Shown: positions 39,753-49,409, counted from the stretch's first letter. The stretch is 64,000 bases of DNA from Salinilacihabitans rarus (GCF_024296665.1 NZ_CP100762.1:2170001-2234000); one strand, 5' to 3'. Program-made: numbers and translations. The notes: a model not told the origin generated them from the letters alone.

Positions 39753-41963
39753 TCAGGCCGGCCCCGACTGCCGGGAGAGGAGGAGGTGCGACCCCAGCAG
39801 AGTCACGATCGGGACGGCGGCGAACACCGCGGCGAGCGCGTGCTGGCCGTCGAAGAACGCCATCGTCGCGCCGACGGCGGTGATGGTCACGAACGCCACC
39901 ACCACCAGCCCGAAGACGTCGTCGTTTACCATCCGCTTGAGGAGGTTCCGGTCGCCGGCCTCCGTCTGCTCGCGGAGGTCCGCGACTTCGAGGTGGAGGG
40001 TCTTGAGGTCCGACTCGAGTTTGCCGTTGATCACGTCGAGACGCGCCTCGACCTCGTCGATGGCCGCCTCGAGGTCGTCGTCCGGCGCCGGGTCGGTCTC
40101 GAGATCCGATAGCTCGGCCGCGACCGCTTCCAACTGGCGCTGGTGGGTGTCCACGTCCGACCGGAGGTCCGTGACGAACGGTTCGAGGTCCGACACGGTC
40201 GCCTCGACGTCCTCGACGGTCCGACGGGTCTCGGCCAGTTCCTCCCGGAGCGCCGACACGGACGCCACGTCCGCGGACTCGCGGTCGAGGCGCTCGACCG
40301 TCGTCCGGAGGTCCGTGACGGTCGCGGCGAGGTCGGCGACCGCGGCGGGGTCGTCGGCCCCGTCCTGGATCTCGGCGACTCGCGTTTCGATCGCGTCGAC
40401 CCGCCCGCGTACCGTCTCGAACTCCTCGCGGATCGTCCCGACCTCCGCCTCGACGGCCCGGACGGACTCGTCGGTCGACTCGACCGACCGTTCCAGCGCG
40501 GAGAGGGCCTCGACGGAGTCGCGGACCGCCTCCACGTTCCCGTCGAGAGTCGACAGTTCGGCGTCGATCGCCTCGAATCGCTCGCGGACGCGGCGTTCGA
40601 GCGCGTCGAGGTCGTCGGACGCCGCCGCGTCGTCGTCGCCGCGCTCGTCCGCGCCCGCCTCGACGAGCGCGTCGAGGCGGTCGAGACGGGTCGACACCGC
40701 GCTTTCGAGGTTGTCGACCGTGTGGGCGACCATCCGGAACGCCTCCTCGAGGTCCCGGAGGCGCTCCGCGTCGGCCAGTCCGTCGGTCGCCGCCGCCAGA
40801 TCCGACTCGTCGACCGCCGTCTCGCGGACCGACTCGTAGTCGGCGGCCAAGGCCTCGACGTCGTCGGTCAGCCGCTCGACGTCGCCCCGCAGCGTTTCGA
40901 GGTCGTCGTCGAGGGCCTCGACGTCGGCCGGCGACGGTCCCTCGGCGGTCGGCGCGTCCGCGGCCGCCTCGACCGACGACACGGTCTCCGCGAGCGACGC
41001 CAGTTCGGCCTCGAGATCCTCGACGCTGCCGTCGACGGCGTCGACCACGTCTTCGAGGTCGGCGAGTCGGTCGTCGACGTACTCGCGCTCGGCCCTCGTC
41101 GAGAGGCGGTCGTCGAGGTCCGCGAGCGAGTCCGACAGCGCGTCGACGTCGGCTTCGAGGGCCTCGACGGTCGCCGGGTCGACGTCTGCCCCCGCCGCCG
41201 CTTCGAGGTCGCGCACCGAGGCGTCGACCTCGTCGATCACGGACGTGAGCGCGTCGAGTTGCGCGTCGACGTACTCGCGCTCGGCTCTCGTCGAGAGGCG
41301 GTCGTCGAGGTCCGCGAGCGAGTCGTCGAGCGCCTCGATCCGGTCGGTGATCGACTCGACGTCGGTTTCGACGCGCTCGACGTCGGTTTCGACGCGCTCG
41401 ACGTCGGTTTCGACGCGCTCGACGTCGGACTCGGACGCGGTCCCGGCCAGCCGTGACGCGAGCGAGTCGAGGTCCCGCTGCAGTCGGTCGAGCGCCTCGG
41501 GGTCGGCCCGCTCGCCCTCACGCTCTTCGAGTTCGTCGACCCGTTCGGTGAGCGAGGCGACCGCGCTCATGGTCTTCGAGCCGTACGCGTCGAGCGTCGA
41601 GACGTGTTCCCGGACGGACGCGAGGCTACGGCCGAGTTCCTCGGTGTCCGCTTCGAGCGATTCGAGCGTCCGCTCCGCACCGTCCATCGCGGCTTCGAGG
41701 TTGGCGATCCGCTCGTCGCGTTGCCGGCGGTCGTCGTCGGTGTTCGTCACGGTGCCACCGTCGGTCAGCACGCGCCGCGACCCGGCGCCGGCCGCGGGCG
41801 ATCGCTCGCGGTCCGTCCCTCCCGACTCGAAGCAGCGCGTCGAGCGCCGATCGAGGGCGGCGACGCTCGACGCATCGCCGTCGTCCCCGACGGCTCGCCG
41901 TCGAGCGATGCCCCCCACGTACGCGGCGATCCTCGACAGTTTCGCGTCGATTCCAGTTGGCAT
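39753..41963 (-). CDS. Large coiled-coil protein with C-terminal membrane anchor
   Basis: The 736-residue protein is an almost continuous acidic coiled coil from about residue 75 to 660. It includes four VERVETD heptads in a row (about 180-207) and two copies of DSLADLDDRLSTRAEREYVD. Two membrane helices close the protein (about 685-703 and 708-728), after a DVINGKLESDLKTLHLEVAD segment. The N-terminal MPTGIDAKLSRIAAYVGGIA may form an amphipathic helix. The product would project a long rod into the cytosol. No homologue is recognised. An AT-rich upstream region at about 41965-42015 gives promoters both ways. Confidence 0.82.
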   Translation of the reverse strand: MPTGIDAKLSRIAAYVGGIARRRAVGDDGDASSVAALDRRSTRCFESGGTDRERSPAAGAGSRRVLTDGGTVTNTDDDRRQRDERIANLEAAMDGAERTLESLEADTEELGRSLASVREHVSTLDAYGSKTMSAVASLTERVDELEEREGERADPEALDRLQRDLDSLASRLAGTASESDVERVETDVERVETDVERVETDVESITDRIEALDDSLADLDDRLSTRAEREYVDAQLDALTSVIDEVDASVRDLEAAAGADVDPATVEALEADVDALSDSLADLDDRLSTRAEREYVDDRLADLEDVVDAVDGSVEDLEAELASLAETVSSVEAAADAPTAEGPSPADVEALDDDLETLRGDVERLTDDVEALAADYESVRETAVDESDLAAATDGLADAERLRDLEEAFRMVAHTVDNLESAVSTRLDRLDALVEAGADERGDDDAAASDDLDALERRVRERFEAIDAELSTLDGNVEAVRDSVEALSALERSVESTDESVRAVEAEVGTIREEFETVRGRVDAIETRVAEIQDGADDPAAVADLAATVTDLRTTVERLDRESADVASVSALREELAETRRTVEDVEATVSDLEPFVTDLRSDVDTHQRQLEAVAAELSDLETDPAPDDDLEAAIDEVEARLDVINGKLESDLKTLHLEVADLREQTEAGDRNLLKRMVNDDVFGLVVVAFVTITAVGATMAFFDGQHALAAVFAAVPIVTLLGSHLLLSRQSGPA

Positions 41964-42174
41964 TCTTCACACAATACGAACGGAACTATTTTATCTTTAC
42001 TTATTTCATTTGACATGTAAATAGAACGAGGGTGCGAGTTTGATATAGCGCGTTTCGAGGGGTCGCCCGAAGGGGCCGCCGCTATCACAACAATATTGGT
42101 CGGCCGGGCCATCCGCCCGACATGGATCGGTTCGCGGACCGACGCACGAACGTACCCGTCAGACCCTCCCACCG

Positions 42175-43491
42175 ATGAGAAACCGACTGGGCGTCAATCC
42201 GCAGGTGCTCGCGCTCGCGCTCGCACGGATGTCGGAGTCCGTCGGCAACTCGTTTCTCATCGTCGTTCTGCCGCTTTTCATCGCCAGCGACTTCGTCACC
42301 GGCGAGACGTTCGGGCTGACGGAGGTGTTCATCACCGGGTTCGTCCTCTCGATTTTCGGGCTGGTCAACAGCCCGCTCCAGCCGTTCACCGGACGCCTGT
42401 CCGACCGCACGGGACGGCGCAAGGTCTTCGTCCTGTTCGGCCTCACGCTCATCGCCGTGGCGAGTTTCTCCTACTCGCTTGCGTCGACGTACTGGCACCT
42501 CGTCGTCCTGCGGGTGTTACAGGGCGTCGCCGGCGCGTTCATCATCCCCACGACGGTCGCGCTCGTCAACGACCTCGCCACCGAGGAGAACCGCGGCGGC
42601 AACATGGGCACGTACAACACGTTCCGCCTCGTCGGGTTCGGGGTCGGCCCCATCGCCGCCGGCGGGGTGGTCGCCGCGGGACCGTACTCGATCCCCCTCG
42701 GCGGGACGACGCTCTCGATCACCGGCTTCGACGCCGCCTTCTACTTCGCCGCCTCGACCGCCACGCTCGCGTTCGTGCTCGTCCTGACGCTCATCCGCGA
42801 TCCGGACGTCGAACCGACCGAGACCGACGGCTCGGCCCTCGACGGCATCGCCGTCTTCGACCGGACCGGCGCGCAACTGCTCGACCCCGTGTTCGCCCTC
42901 GGCGTCGTCTCGTTTTTCATGGCCGTCGGCATCGCCGTCTTCGCCACCCTCGGGGACATCGTCAACGCGAGACTCGATCAGGGCCCCGAGATGTTCGGCC
43001 TCCAGTTCGCGGCGTTCGTCCTCGCCCAGATCTTCCTCCAGGCACCGATCGGCCGCGCGACCGACTTCTACGGCCGGAAGGCGTTCATCCTCTTCGGGAC
43101 GGTGTTGCTGGTGCCGACGACGCTCGCCCAGGGGCTCGTCCCCGACTTCGCGCTCGCCGGGGGAGTCGTCTCGGACTCGTGGCTGATGTTCGCCGCGCGA
43201 TTCCTGCAGGGCGTGGCCGGGGCGATGGTGTTCGCGCCGGCGCTCGCGCTCGCGGGCGACCTCGCCCCCGAGGACCGCTCCGGGTCGACGCTGTCCGTGC
43301 TCACGATGGCGTTCGGCTTCGGCGTCGCCGCCGGGCCGTTGCTGTCGGGCTTTCTGGTCGCCTGGGGGTTCGCCGTGCCGTTCGCGTTCGCGGCCTTCCT
43401 CGCGGCCCTCGGCGTCGTCCTCGTCCTGACGCAGGTCGACGAGGTCACCACGCCGCGGCGGCCGATCCCGCTCGTCGGCTACGTGACCTGA
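42175..43491 (+). CDS. MFS transporter
   Basis: The 438-residue protein has twelve membrane helices in two halves. The inter-helix 2-3 motif is GRLSDRTGRRKVFVLFG (about 80-96) and a matching GRATDFYGRKAFILFG occurs in the second half. Central linker residues are acidic (DPDVEPTETDGS). The ATG at 42175 follows a region with GATATAG near 42039 that may hold the promoter. The substrate, perhaps a drug or sugar, cannot be read from sequence. Confidence 0.9.
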   Translation: MRNRLGVNPQVLALALARMSESVGNSFLIVVLPLFIASDFVTGETFGLTEVFITGFVLSIFGLVNSPLQPFTGRLSDRTGRRKVFVLFGLTLIAVASFSYSLASTYWHLVVLRVLQGVAGAFIIPTTVALVNDLATEENRGGNMGTYNTFRLVGFGVGPIAAGGVVAAGPYSIPLGGTTLSITGFDAAFYFAASTATLAFVLVLTLIRDPDVEPTETDGSALDGIAVFDRTGAQLLDPVFALGVVSFFMAVGIAVFATLGDIVNARLDQGPEMFGLQFAAFVLAQIFLQAPIGRATDFYGRKAFILFGTVLLVPTTLAQGLVPDFALAGGVVSDSWLMFAARFLQGVAGAMVFAPALALAGDLAPEDRSGSTLSVLTMAFGFGVAAGPLLSGFLVAWGFAVPFAFAAFLAALGVVLVLTQVDEVTTPRRPIPLVGYVT

Positions 43492-43495
43492 ACCG

Positions 43496-43816
43496 TCAGT
43501 CCTCGACCTTCTGACCCCAGAAGCCGCCGTGTTTCGTCACCTCGACGTCGCCCTCGACGCGCGTCTGGCAGGCCAGCCGCAGGCCGGCGTCGGGGTCGTG
43601 GGGCGGCAACGAGAGCCGTCGGCGCTCGGCCGGCGTGGGGTCGTCGACGTCTCCCGCGACCGCGACCGCGCAGGTACCGCAGGTGGCTCGTCCGCGACAG
43701 TTCGCCGCGTCCGAGAACCCGTTGTGCGGGCTCTCCCCGGCCGAAAGGAGCGCGTCGCGGAGGATCTCTCCCTCCTCGCAGTCGATCTCGCGACCGCGAA
43801 AGCGGATCGTCGGCAT
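43496..43816 (-). CDS. 2Fe-2S ferredoxin
   Basis: The 106-residue plant-type ferredoxin has cluster ligands in NCRGRATCGTC (Cys at about 40, 46, 49) and LACQT (Cys at about 83). A conserved C-terminal VTKHGGFWGQK follows. It carries electrons between enzymes of central metabolism. The start MPTIRFRGREIDCEEG is chosen over a longer Arg-rich frame. Its stop is 4 nt from the convergent MFS gene stop, and the DUF2892 gene lies just upstream on the same strand. Confidence 0.92.
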   Translation of the reverse strand: MPTIRFRGREIDCEEGEILRDALLSAGESPHNGFSDAANCRGRATCGTCAVAVAGDVDDPTPAERRRLSLPPHDPDAGLRLACQTRVEGDVEVTKHGGFWGQKVED

Positions 43817-43863
43817 ACCGACCCGTTCGAGGCGTGCGAACGTATAGCTTGGTGGCCCGCGGT

Positions 43864-44064
43864 TCACGCGTCGGGACAGGTGTCGATCCCGACCAGCGCG
43901 TTGACGGGACAGCGACCGACGACCGCGGTCGCGAGCAGGTCGCTGCCGGCGATGAACGCGAGCGTCCCCGGCCACCGCCGGCGGGTGCGGTAGCCGACGA
44001 CGAGCAGTAGCGCCGCGAGCGCGACGCGGGCGGTTCGGTCGAGGGCACAGACGTTTCGGTCCAC
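43864..44064 (-). CDS. DUF2892 (YgaP-like) small membrane protein
   Basis: The 66-residue protein starts with GTG and reads DRNVCALDRTARVALAALLL, then VVGYRTRRRWPGTLAFIAGS and a CPVNALVGIDTCPDA end. The early NVCALDR motif and the final CPxN...GIDTC are characteristic of the DUF2892 inner-membrane family, often linked to rhodanese. The two helices are short. It lies 47 nt upstream of the ferredoxin gene on the same strand and may be co-transcribed. Confidence 0.85.
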   Translation of the reverse strand: MDRNVCALDRTARVALAALLLVVGYRTRRRWPGTLAFIAGSDLLATAVVGRCPVNALVGIDTCPDA

Positions 44065-44145
44065 ACCGGCGGTACGAGACGCTCGCGGATAAGCGTGTGA
44101 CGGCCACCGCAGGGTTATACGTGGTTCGCGGGCGAACGTTCGACC

Positions 44146-44766
44146 GTGCGATCCGGCACGCTCGGCGCCGTCGCGCGGCGAACGGTGGTCGCGGGAGCGG
44201 GCGCGCTCGCGGCCGGCTGTCTCGGCACGTGGCGACGGGGCGACGACGGGTCCGAGGACGACGAGGCCGGCGGCGCCGGGGACAACCCCGCGAAAGGGGA
44301 GGTGACCCAGATGGGAGAACTCACGCTCACGAGCCCGGCGTTCGATCACGGCGAACGGATCCCCGAGAAGTACGGCTACGACGCCGAGAACGTCAACCCG
44401 CCGCTGGAAATCGAGGGCGTCCCCGACGAGGCCGAGTCGCTGGCGCTCGCCGTCGACGACCCCGACGCGATCGAACCGGCGGGGAAGGTCTGGGACCACT
44501 GGGTGGTGTGGAACGTCCCGCCGGAGACGACCGAGATTCCGGAGGGGTGGGAGCCCGACGACGCCGAAGAGGGGACGAACGACTTCGGCGAGGTCGGCTA
44601 CGGCGGGCCGAACCCGCCGGACCGCGAGCACCGGTACCGGTTCAAGCTCTTCGCGCTGGAGACGACGCTCGACCTCCCGGCCGGGACCGACGTCGAGGAC
44701 CTCGGCGAGGCGGTCGAGGGACGGATCGTGGCGCAGACGCAACTCGACGGGGCGTTCCCGGCCTGA
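44146..44766 (+). CDS. YbhB/YbcL family (PEBP) lipoprotein
   Basis: The 206-residue protein has a Tat lipoprotein signal (ARRTVVAGAGALAAGC, Cys near 25) and an acidic linker. The PEBP domain follows: ELTLTSPAFDHGERIPEKYG, NVNPPLEIEGVP, ALAVDDPDA, WDHWVVWNVP, YGGPNPPDREHRYRFKLFAL. The DPDA and HxWxxWN ligands form the anion pocket of the family. The role is unknown; bacterial homologues are periplasmic or cytosolic. A GTG start is used. It is transcribed alone. Confidence 0.9.
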   Translation: MRSGTLGAVARRTVVAGAGALAAGCLGTWRRGDDGSEDDEAGGAGDNPAKGEVTQMGELTLTSPAFDHGERIPEKYGYDAENVNPPLEIEGVPDEAESLALAVDDPDAIEPAGKVWDHWVVWNVPPETTEIPEGWEPDDAEEGTNDFGEVGYGGPNPPDREHRYRFKLFALETTLDLPAGTDVEDLGEAVEGRIVAQTQLDGAFPA

Positions 44767-44786
44767 CGGGCCGGCGCCCGGTCGCC

Positions 44787-46496
44787 TCAGAGCGCGACCT
44801 CGACCGAGCGCGCGTGCGAGGAGACCGTGAGGTCGTCGTTCGACAGCACGCGGTCGCGCCAGACGGCCCAGCTAAGTAGCACCCACCCCATCCCGGGGTA
44901 GCGCTCGACGGCCGTCTCCCAGTCGTCGACGGGCGCGAACGCGGGGAGGTCGTACCGGCGCTCGACCTCGACCAGCGGCCCGTCGCGGAGGAACCGCTGG
45001 GCCGGCAGGTTCCCGTTGCCCTTCGGCTTCGAGGTCTCGTAGTCGGGAAGTTTCCGGCCGAGCAGCGCCTTCGGGATGGGTTTCCCCTCGCGACCGTCGA
45101 CGTACCGGTCGGGCGACGGCACCGCCAGCGCCGCCTCGGCGACGGCCCGCGCGGCGAACGGCGCGCGGAACGCCTTCCCCCGGGCGTTGGCCAGCTGGCG
45201 GTAGACGTTGATCGTGTTGTCACAGAGGCGGTGGATCCAGTGGCCCCAGTCGAGGTGGGCCGCGAACGTCTCCGAGGCGTCGACGAGCGGGACGCGCTCG
45301 CGGACGTACGAGAGCCGGCGGAGCTGTCGGCGTTCGAGCAGTTCGTCGGGGGCGAAGTCGCTCACGTGCGCCATACGGGGGTACTGGGACTGCTTCTGGG
45401 CCGCCCCGCGGGGGTTCCACGGCGAGCGGGACAGTCGCTCGGCCATCCGGCGGTGGGTCCGCTGTGCCGGGTGGATCGCGGGGAGGTGCCGGAGGGGGCG
45501 GGTCAGCCAGACCGTCCGGGCGAGACCCGCGCCGTGGCCGTACAGGCCCTCGGCCGTCTGTCCGTTGACGTAGACGTCGTACCCGGTGTTCCGGTAACAG
45601 AGATCGAACGTCGGCACCTGTAGCTGGTGGGGCGGCATCCCGACCGCGTCGATCGCTTTTTCGAGGTGGTCGGGGAACTCGCGTTCGAGCGCGGTGACCA
45701 GTTCGTGGTCGGTGCCGAGCAGCGAACTCGCCCGCATGGCGTACTCGACCTCGAACTCGAACTCGGGGGTCTCGAACGCGGCGCTCGCGCTCGGCGTCCC
45801 CTCGGGCAGGTACGTGTGCAAGAGCGTGGAGTCGACGCCGCCGGACAGCATCGTGACCAGTCCCTCCGTCGACCCGTACGAGGTGACGCGATCGAGCGCC
45901 GCGTCGAGCGCGCGGACGCCGCCCTCGGCGTCGAGCCGTCGCGGCGCCGACAGCGACTCGGTCACCTCGCGCTCGGGCGCGGCCGGGGGGTCCCAGCGGA
46001 GCGTCTCGCCGTGGCCGAGTCGGTCGACCTCCGCCACGTACGTCCCCTCGGGCGTGGTGCGGTAGAGCAGGTGGTCGGCGACGATCCCGCGGGTCACCGT
46101 CCGGTCGGCGACCGGGAGGTGGGCGAGCGCGTCCCGGAAGCAGTCCGTCACGACGACCTCCCCCGTCGGCGTCCGGAGGAAGAAGACGTCGTAGCCCGAC
46201 GTGACCCCGCGGTGGGCGCGAACCGCCGGCCCGTCGGCCGTCGACACCCGCACGAGGCTGAACTCGCCGCCGCTCTCGACGAGGCGGTCGCGGACGTCCT
46301 CGAAGGTCGCGCCCGATTCGATGGCCGCCCGCACCCCCGGGTCCGGAACCGCGGCCACGAGCCAGACCGCCGAACCGTCGTCGACGAACTCGGCGTCGGG
46401 GTTCGACGCCAGCAGTCGGACGGTCTCCGGCGGGTCGGTCTCGCGTGACGGTTCGACGACGTCGCGACTGGCGTTTCGGGCGGTCAGAGCATCCAT
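44787..46496 (-). CDS. Asparagine-synthetase-like protein without catalytic N-terminal Cys
   Basis: The 569-residue protein has an AsnB-type synthetase domain with the PP-loop MLSGGVDSTLLHTYLPEG (about 217-234) and a later motif VNGQTAEGLYGHGAG. The N-terminal domain (about 20-160) resembles the glutaminase fold but the start MDALTARN has no Cys at position 2, so glutamine hydrolysis is unlikely. Such proteins may use free ammonia or transfer an acyl group in modification of lipids, peptides or glycans. The neighbours (PEBP and BtpA) give no pathway hint. Confidence 0.82.
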   Translation of the reverse strand: MDALTARNASRDVVEPSRETDPPETVRLLASNPDAEFVDDGSAVWLVAAVPDPGVRAAIESGATFEDVRDRLVESGGEFSLVRVSTADGPAVRAHRGVTSGYDVFFLRTPTGEVVVTDCFRDALAHLPVADRTVTRGIVADHLLYRTTPEGTYVAEVDRLGHGETLRWDPPAAPEREVTESLSAPRRLDAEGGVRALDAALDRVTSYGSTEGLVTMLSGGVDSTLLHTYLPEGTPSASAAFETPEFEFEVEYAMRASSLLGTDHELVTALEREFPDHLEKAIDAVGMPPHQLQVPTFDLCYRNTGYDVYVNGQTAEGLYGHGAGLARTVWLTRPLRHLPAIHPAQRTHRRMAERLSRSPWNPRGAAQKQSQYPRMAHVSDFAPDELLERRQLRRLSYVRERVPLVDASETFAAHLDWGHWIHRLCDNTINVYRQLANARGKAFRAPFAARAVAEAALAVPSPDRYVDGREGKPIPKALLGRKLPDYETSKPKGNGNLPAQRFLRDGPLVEVERRYDLPAFAPVDDWETAVERYPGMGWVLLSWAVWRDRVLSNDDLTVSSHARSVEVAL

Positions 46497-46673
46497 CTGG
46501 TTCGGTATCGAAGCGATCGGGTAAAGTTACGAACCGGCAACCCTCCGCCCGGCGGGCGGTAGGCGGCCGGTAACCGGGCTTCGTGAGCCCGTAATCCGCC
46601 GAGCGACGCGGCGGGACGGTGAGCGGCGAGCGAGTCCGCCAGCGCTTACCGCCCGGGGCGCGACGGGGGCGCC

Positions 46674-47489
46674 ATGGAGTTCGAAGCCACCTTCGACACC
46701 CCGAAGCCGATCCTCGGGATGGTCCACCTCGGTCCGCTGCCGGGCAGTCCGGGCTACGACGGCGACCTCGACGCGGTCGTCGAGCTCGCCGTCGCGGACG
46801 CGCGGGCGCTCGCCGCCGGCGGCGTCGACGGGATCGTGATCGAGAACTTCGGGGACGCGCCGTTTCACCCCGACGACGTGCCCAAACACACCGTCGCGTC
46901 GATGACGCGAGCGGCGGCCGCGGTCGCCGACGCGACCGCGCTCCCGCGTGGGATCAACGTCCTGCGCAACGACGCCGCGGCGGCGGTGTCGGTCGCGGCC
47001 GCCGTCGGCGCCGCGTTCGTCCGCGTCAACGTCCACACGGGCGCGCGGGTGACAGACCAGGGCGTCGTCGAGGGGCGGGCCCACGAGACGATCCGCCTTC
47101 GCGAGCGCCTCGACGCCGACGTCGCGGTGTTCGCGGACGTCGACGTCAAGCACTCGGAACCGCTGGCGGCCGCGTCCGATCCCGCGGCGGCGTTCGTCGA
47201 CGGGGTCGAGCGCGGGCTGGCCGACGCCGCGATCGTTTCCGGACGCGGGACCGGCGAGCCGACCGACGTCGACGCCGTGTGCGACCTCGTCGAGGCGCGC
47301 GAGCGGGCCGGCCTCGACGCGCCGATCCTCGTCGGCAGCGGGGTCCGCGAGGGGACCGTCGAGGACCTGCTCTCGGTCGCGGACGGAGCCATCGTCGGTA
47401 CGGCGCTCAAGGAGGGCGGCGAGACGACGGCGCCGGTCGACGAGGAGCGGGTCGCGGCGCTGGTGGCGCGGGCGGACGCGGTGCGGTAA
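46674..47489 (+). CDS. BtpA/SgcQ family protein
   Basis: The 271-residue TIM-barrel protein shows ILGMVHLGPLPGSPGYDGDL, GGVDGIVIENFGDAPF, LPRGINVLRNDAAAAVSVA, FVRVNVHTGARVTDQG, DVDVKHSEPLA and GSGVREGTVEDLLSVADGAI with VGTALKEGG. These are the landmark segments of BtpA, named for photosystem I stability in cyanobacteria but widespread in archaea, where its activity is unknown. Phosphate-binding-like residues at the C-terminal end suggest a sugar- or nucleotide-phosphate substrate. Confidence 0.92.
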   Translation: MEFEATFDTPKPILGMVHLGPLPGSPGYDGDLDAVVELAVADARALAAGGVDGIVIENFGDAPFHPDDVPKHTVASMTRAAAAVADATALPRGINVLRNDAAAAVSVAAAVGAAFVRVNVHTGARVTDQGVVEGRAHETIRLRERLDADVAVFADVDVKHSEPLAAASDPAAAFVDGVERGLADAAIVSGRGTGEPTDVDAVCDLVEARERAGLDAPILVGSGVREGTVEDLLSVADGAIVGTALKEGGETTAPVDEERVAALVARADAVR

Positions 47490-47537
47490 GGCGGCGGTCC
47501 AACACCCTTAACCGCGGCCGTGGCCGACCTCGACTCG

Positions 47538-48542
47538 ATGCCACCGGCCATCGAGACCGTCGACCTCGTGAAGGAGTACGGCGACCTCCGGGCGCTCGAC
47601 GGGCTGTCGCTTTCGGTCGAGGACGGGGAGTTCTTCGGGCTGCTCGGTCCGAACGGCGCGGGGAAGACGACGTTCATCAACACGCTCGTCGGCCTCGTCC
47701 GCAAGTCCGGCGGCGAGGCCCGCGTCTTCGGCCACGACGTCGAGACCGACTACCGGCGGGCGCGCGATGCCATCGGCCTCGCCCCACAGGAGTTCAACGT
47801 CGACCGCTTCTTCCCCATCCGGGAGGTGCTGATGCACAAGGCCGGCTACCACGGCGTGCCGAAGGCGGAGGCCGCACGCCGGGCCGACGAGGCGCTCAAG
47901 CGCGTCGGCATCTACGACAAGCGCGACGAGCGCTTCGACTGGCTCTCCGGCGGGATGAAACGGCGCCTGCTGCTCGCCCGCGCGCTCGTGACCGAACCCG
48001 ACCTGCTCATCCTGGACGAGCCGACCGCGGGCGTCGACGTCCAGCTACGCCGCGACCTCTGGGAGCTGATCACCGAGTTGAACGACGAGGGGACGACCGT
48101 CCTCCTGACGACCCACTACATCGAGGAGGCCGAGCGCCTCTGTGACCGCGTCGCCATCCTCAACGAGGGTCGAAAGGTGACCGTCGCGACCCCCGACGAA
48201 CTGAAACGCCGCGGGACGGACACGATCGCGGTGAGCCTCGAATCGTCGCCCGAGGCCGCGGCGGTGGAGGCCGCCGTCGACGGCTACGCCCACGACGTCT
48301 CCGTCGCCGGCGACCGCCTCGAAGTCCGCGTCGACGACGGCGGCTCGACCGCGCCGAGACTGCTGCGCGACCTCGAGGCCGCCGGCTACGGGATCGTCGA
48401 CCTCGAAATCTCGCGGACGTCGCTCGAAGAGATCTTCGTCGACCTCACGCGCCGCGAGGACCGGACGGTGACGCGGTCGGGAGCCGGCGAGTCCGCCGAG
48501 GAGGCCGAACCCGAGCCCGAACGAACGGAGGGGGTCGCCTGA
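47538..48542 (+). CDS. ABC-2 type exporter ATP-binding protein
   Basis: The 334-residue ATPase has Walker A GPNGAGKTT, the signature LSGGMKRR, Walker B LLILDEPTAGVD and TTHYIEEAE. The C-terminal extension (about 230-300) is typical for drug or polysaccharide exporters with separate ABC-2 permeases. The stop overlaps the permease ATG by 1 nt. The ATG at 47538 is preferred over an in-frame GTG 18 nt upstream; a TTAA near 47509 lies about 30 nt before it. Confidence 0.92.
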   Translation: MPPAIETVDLVKEYGDLRALDGLSLSVEDGEFFGLLGPNGAGKTTFINTLVGLVRKSGGEARVFGHDVETDYRRARDAIGLAPQEFNVDRFFPIREVLMHKAGYHGVPKAEAARRADEALKRVGIYDKRDERFDWLSGGMKRRLLLARALVTEPDLLILDEPTAGVDVQLRRDLWELITELNDEGTTVLLTTHYIEEAERLCDRVAILNEGRKVTVATPDELKRRGTDTIAVSLESSPEAAAVEAAVDGYAHDVSVAGDRLEVRVDDGGSTAPRLLRDLEAAGYGIVDLEISRTSLEEIFVDLTRREDRTVTRSGAGESAEEAEPEPERTEGVA

Positions 48543-49336
48543 TGTGGACCGTCGGGGCGCGCGCGCTCTTCCGGCGCGAGGTGCTGCGGTTCGTTCGCCG
48601 GCCGAAGAACACGTTCATGCCGCCGGCGATCACGAACGTGCTCTACTTCGCGGTGTTCGGGGTGATCCTCGGCGGCCGGATCGACCGGATCGCCGGCTTC
48701 GACTACATCCTCTTCATCCTGCCCGGCCTCATCGTGCTGGGAACGATCTCGAACGCCTTCGAGAACGCCTCGTTCTCGATCTTCCACGGCCGGTGGAACG
48801 AGTACATCCACGAGACGCTCACCTCGCCGCTGTCGTACCTCGAGATGATCGTCGCCTACGTCGCCGCCAGCGCCGTCCGCGGGCTGATCGTCGGCGTCAT
48901 CATCGCCCTCGTGGGCCGGCTGTTCGTGCCCATCAGCGTCGAGAACGGGCTCTTCCTCGTCGGGACGATGGTCGTCATCTCGGCGCTGTTCGCCGGTTTC
49001 GGGATCATCGGTGGCCTCGTCGCGCGGGACTTCGACGACCTCACCGTGATGAACCAGTTCATCCTCCGGCCGCTGGTGTTCTTCGGCGCGGTCTTCTACT
49101 CGCTGACGATCCTGCCGCCGACGTGGCGGTACGTCTCGCTTTTGAACCCGATGGTCTACATGGTCGACGGCGTCCGCTACGGCCTGCTTGGCTACTCCGA
49201 CTTCCTCAGGCTCGCCCCCGCGGCCTACGCCGAGGTCGTCCCCGTCCTTTCGCTGGGGGTGCTCACGGCGCTGACGGCCGTCGTCCTCGCGGTCGACGTC
49301 TACCTGTTCAAGGTCGGCTACGGCCTGACCGACTGA
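48542..49336 (+). CDS. ABC-2 type exporter permease
   Basis: The 264-residue protein has six membrane helices and the ABC-2 pattern: an N-terminal FRREVLRFVRRPKNTFMPPA, LPGLIVLGTISNAFENASFS with WNEYIHETLTSPLSYLEMIV, and a C-terminal MNQFILRPLVFFGAVFYSL followed by LPPTWRYVSLLNPMVYMVDG. It pairs with the ATPase encoded immediately upstream. Substrates in the family include drugs, lipids and glycans; none is indicated here. Confidence 0.92.
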   Translation: MWTVGARALFRREVLRFVRRPKNTFMPPAITNVLYFAVFGVILGGRIDRIAGFDYILFILPGLIVLGTISNAFENASFSIFHGRWNEYIHETLTSPLSYLEMIVAYVAASAVRGLIVGVIIALVGRLFVPISVENGLFLVGTMVVISALFAGFGIIGGLVARDFDDLTVMNQFILRPLVFFGAVFYSLTILPPTWRYVSLLNPMVYMVDGVRYGLLGYSDFLRLAPAAYAEVVPVLSLGVLTALTAVVLAVDVYLFKVGYGLTD

Positions 49337-49409
49337 GGCGGGGTTCGGGTTCGACCGGGTCGTCGCCGAGGTGAAACCGTTTTGGTGTCCCCGGCACCCA
49401 TAAGCCCGT

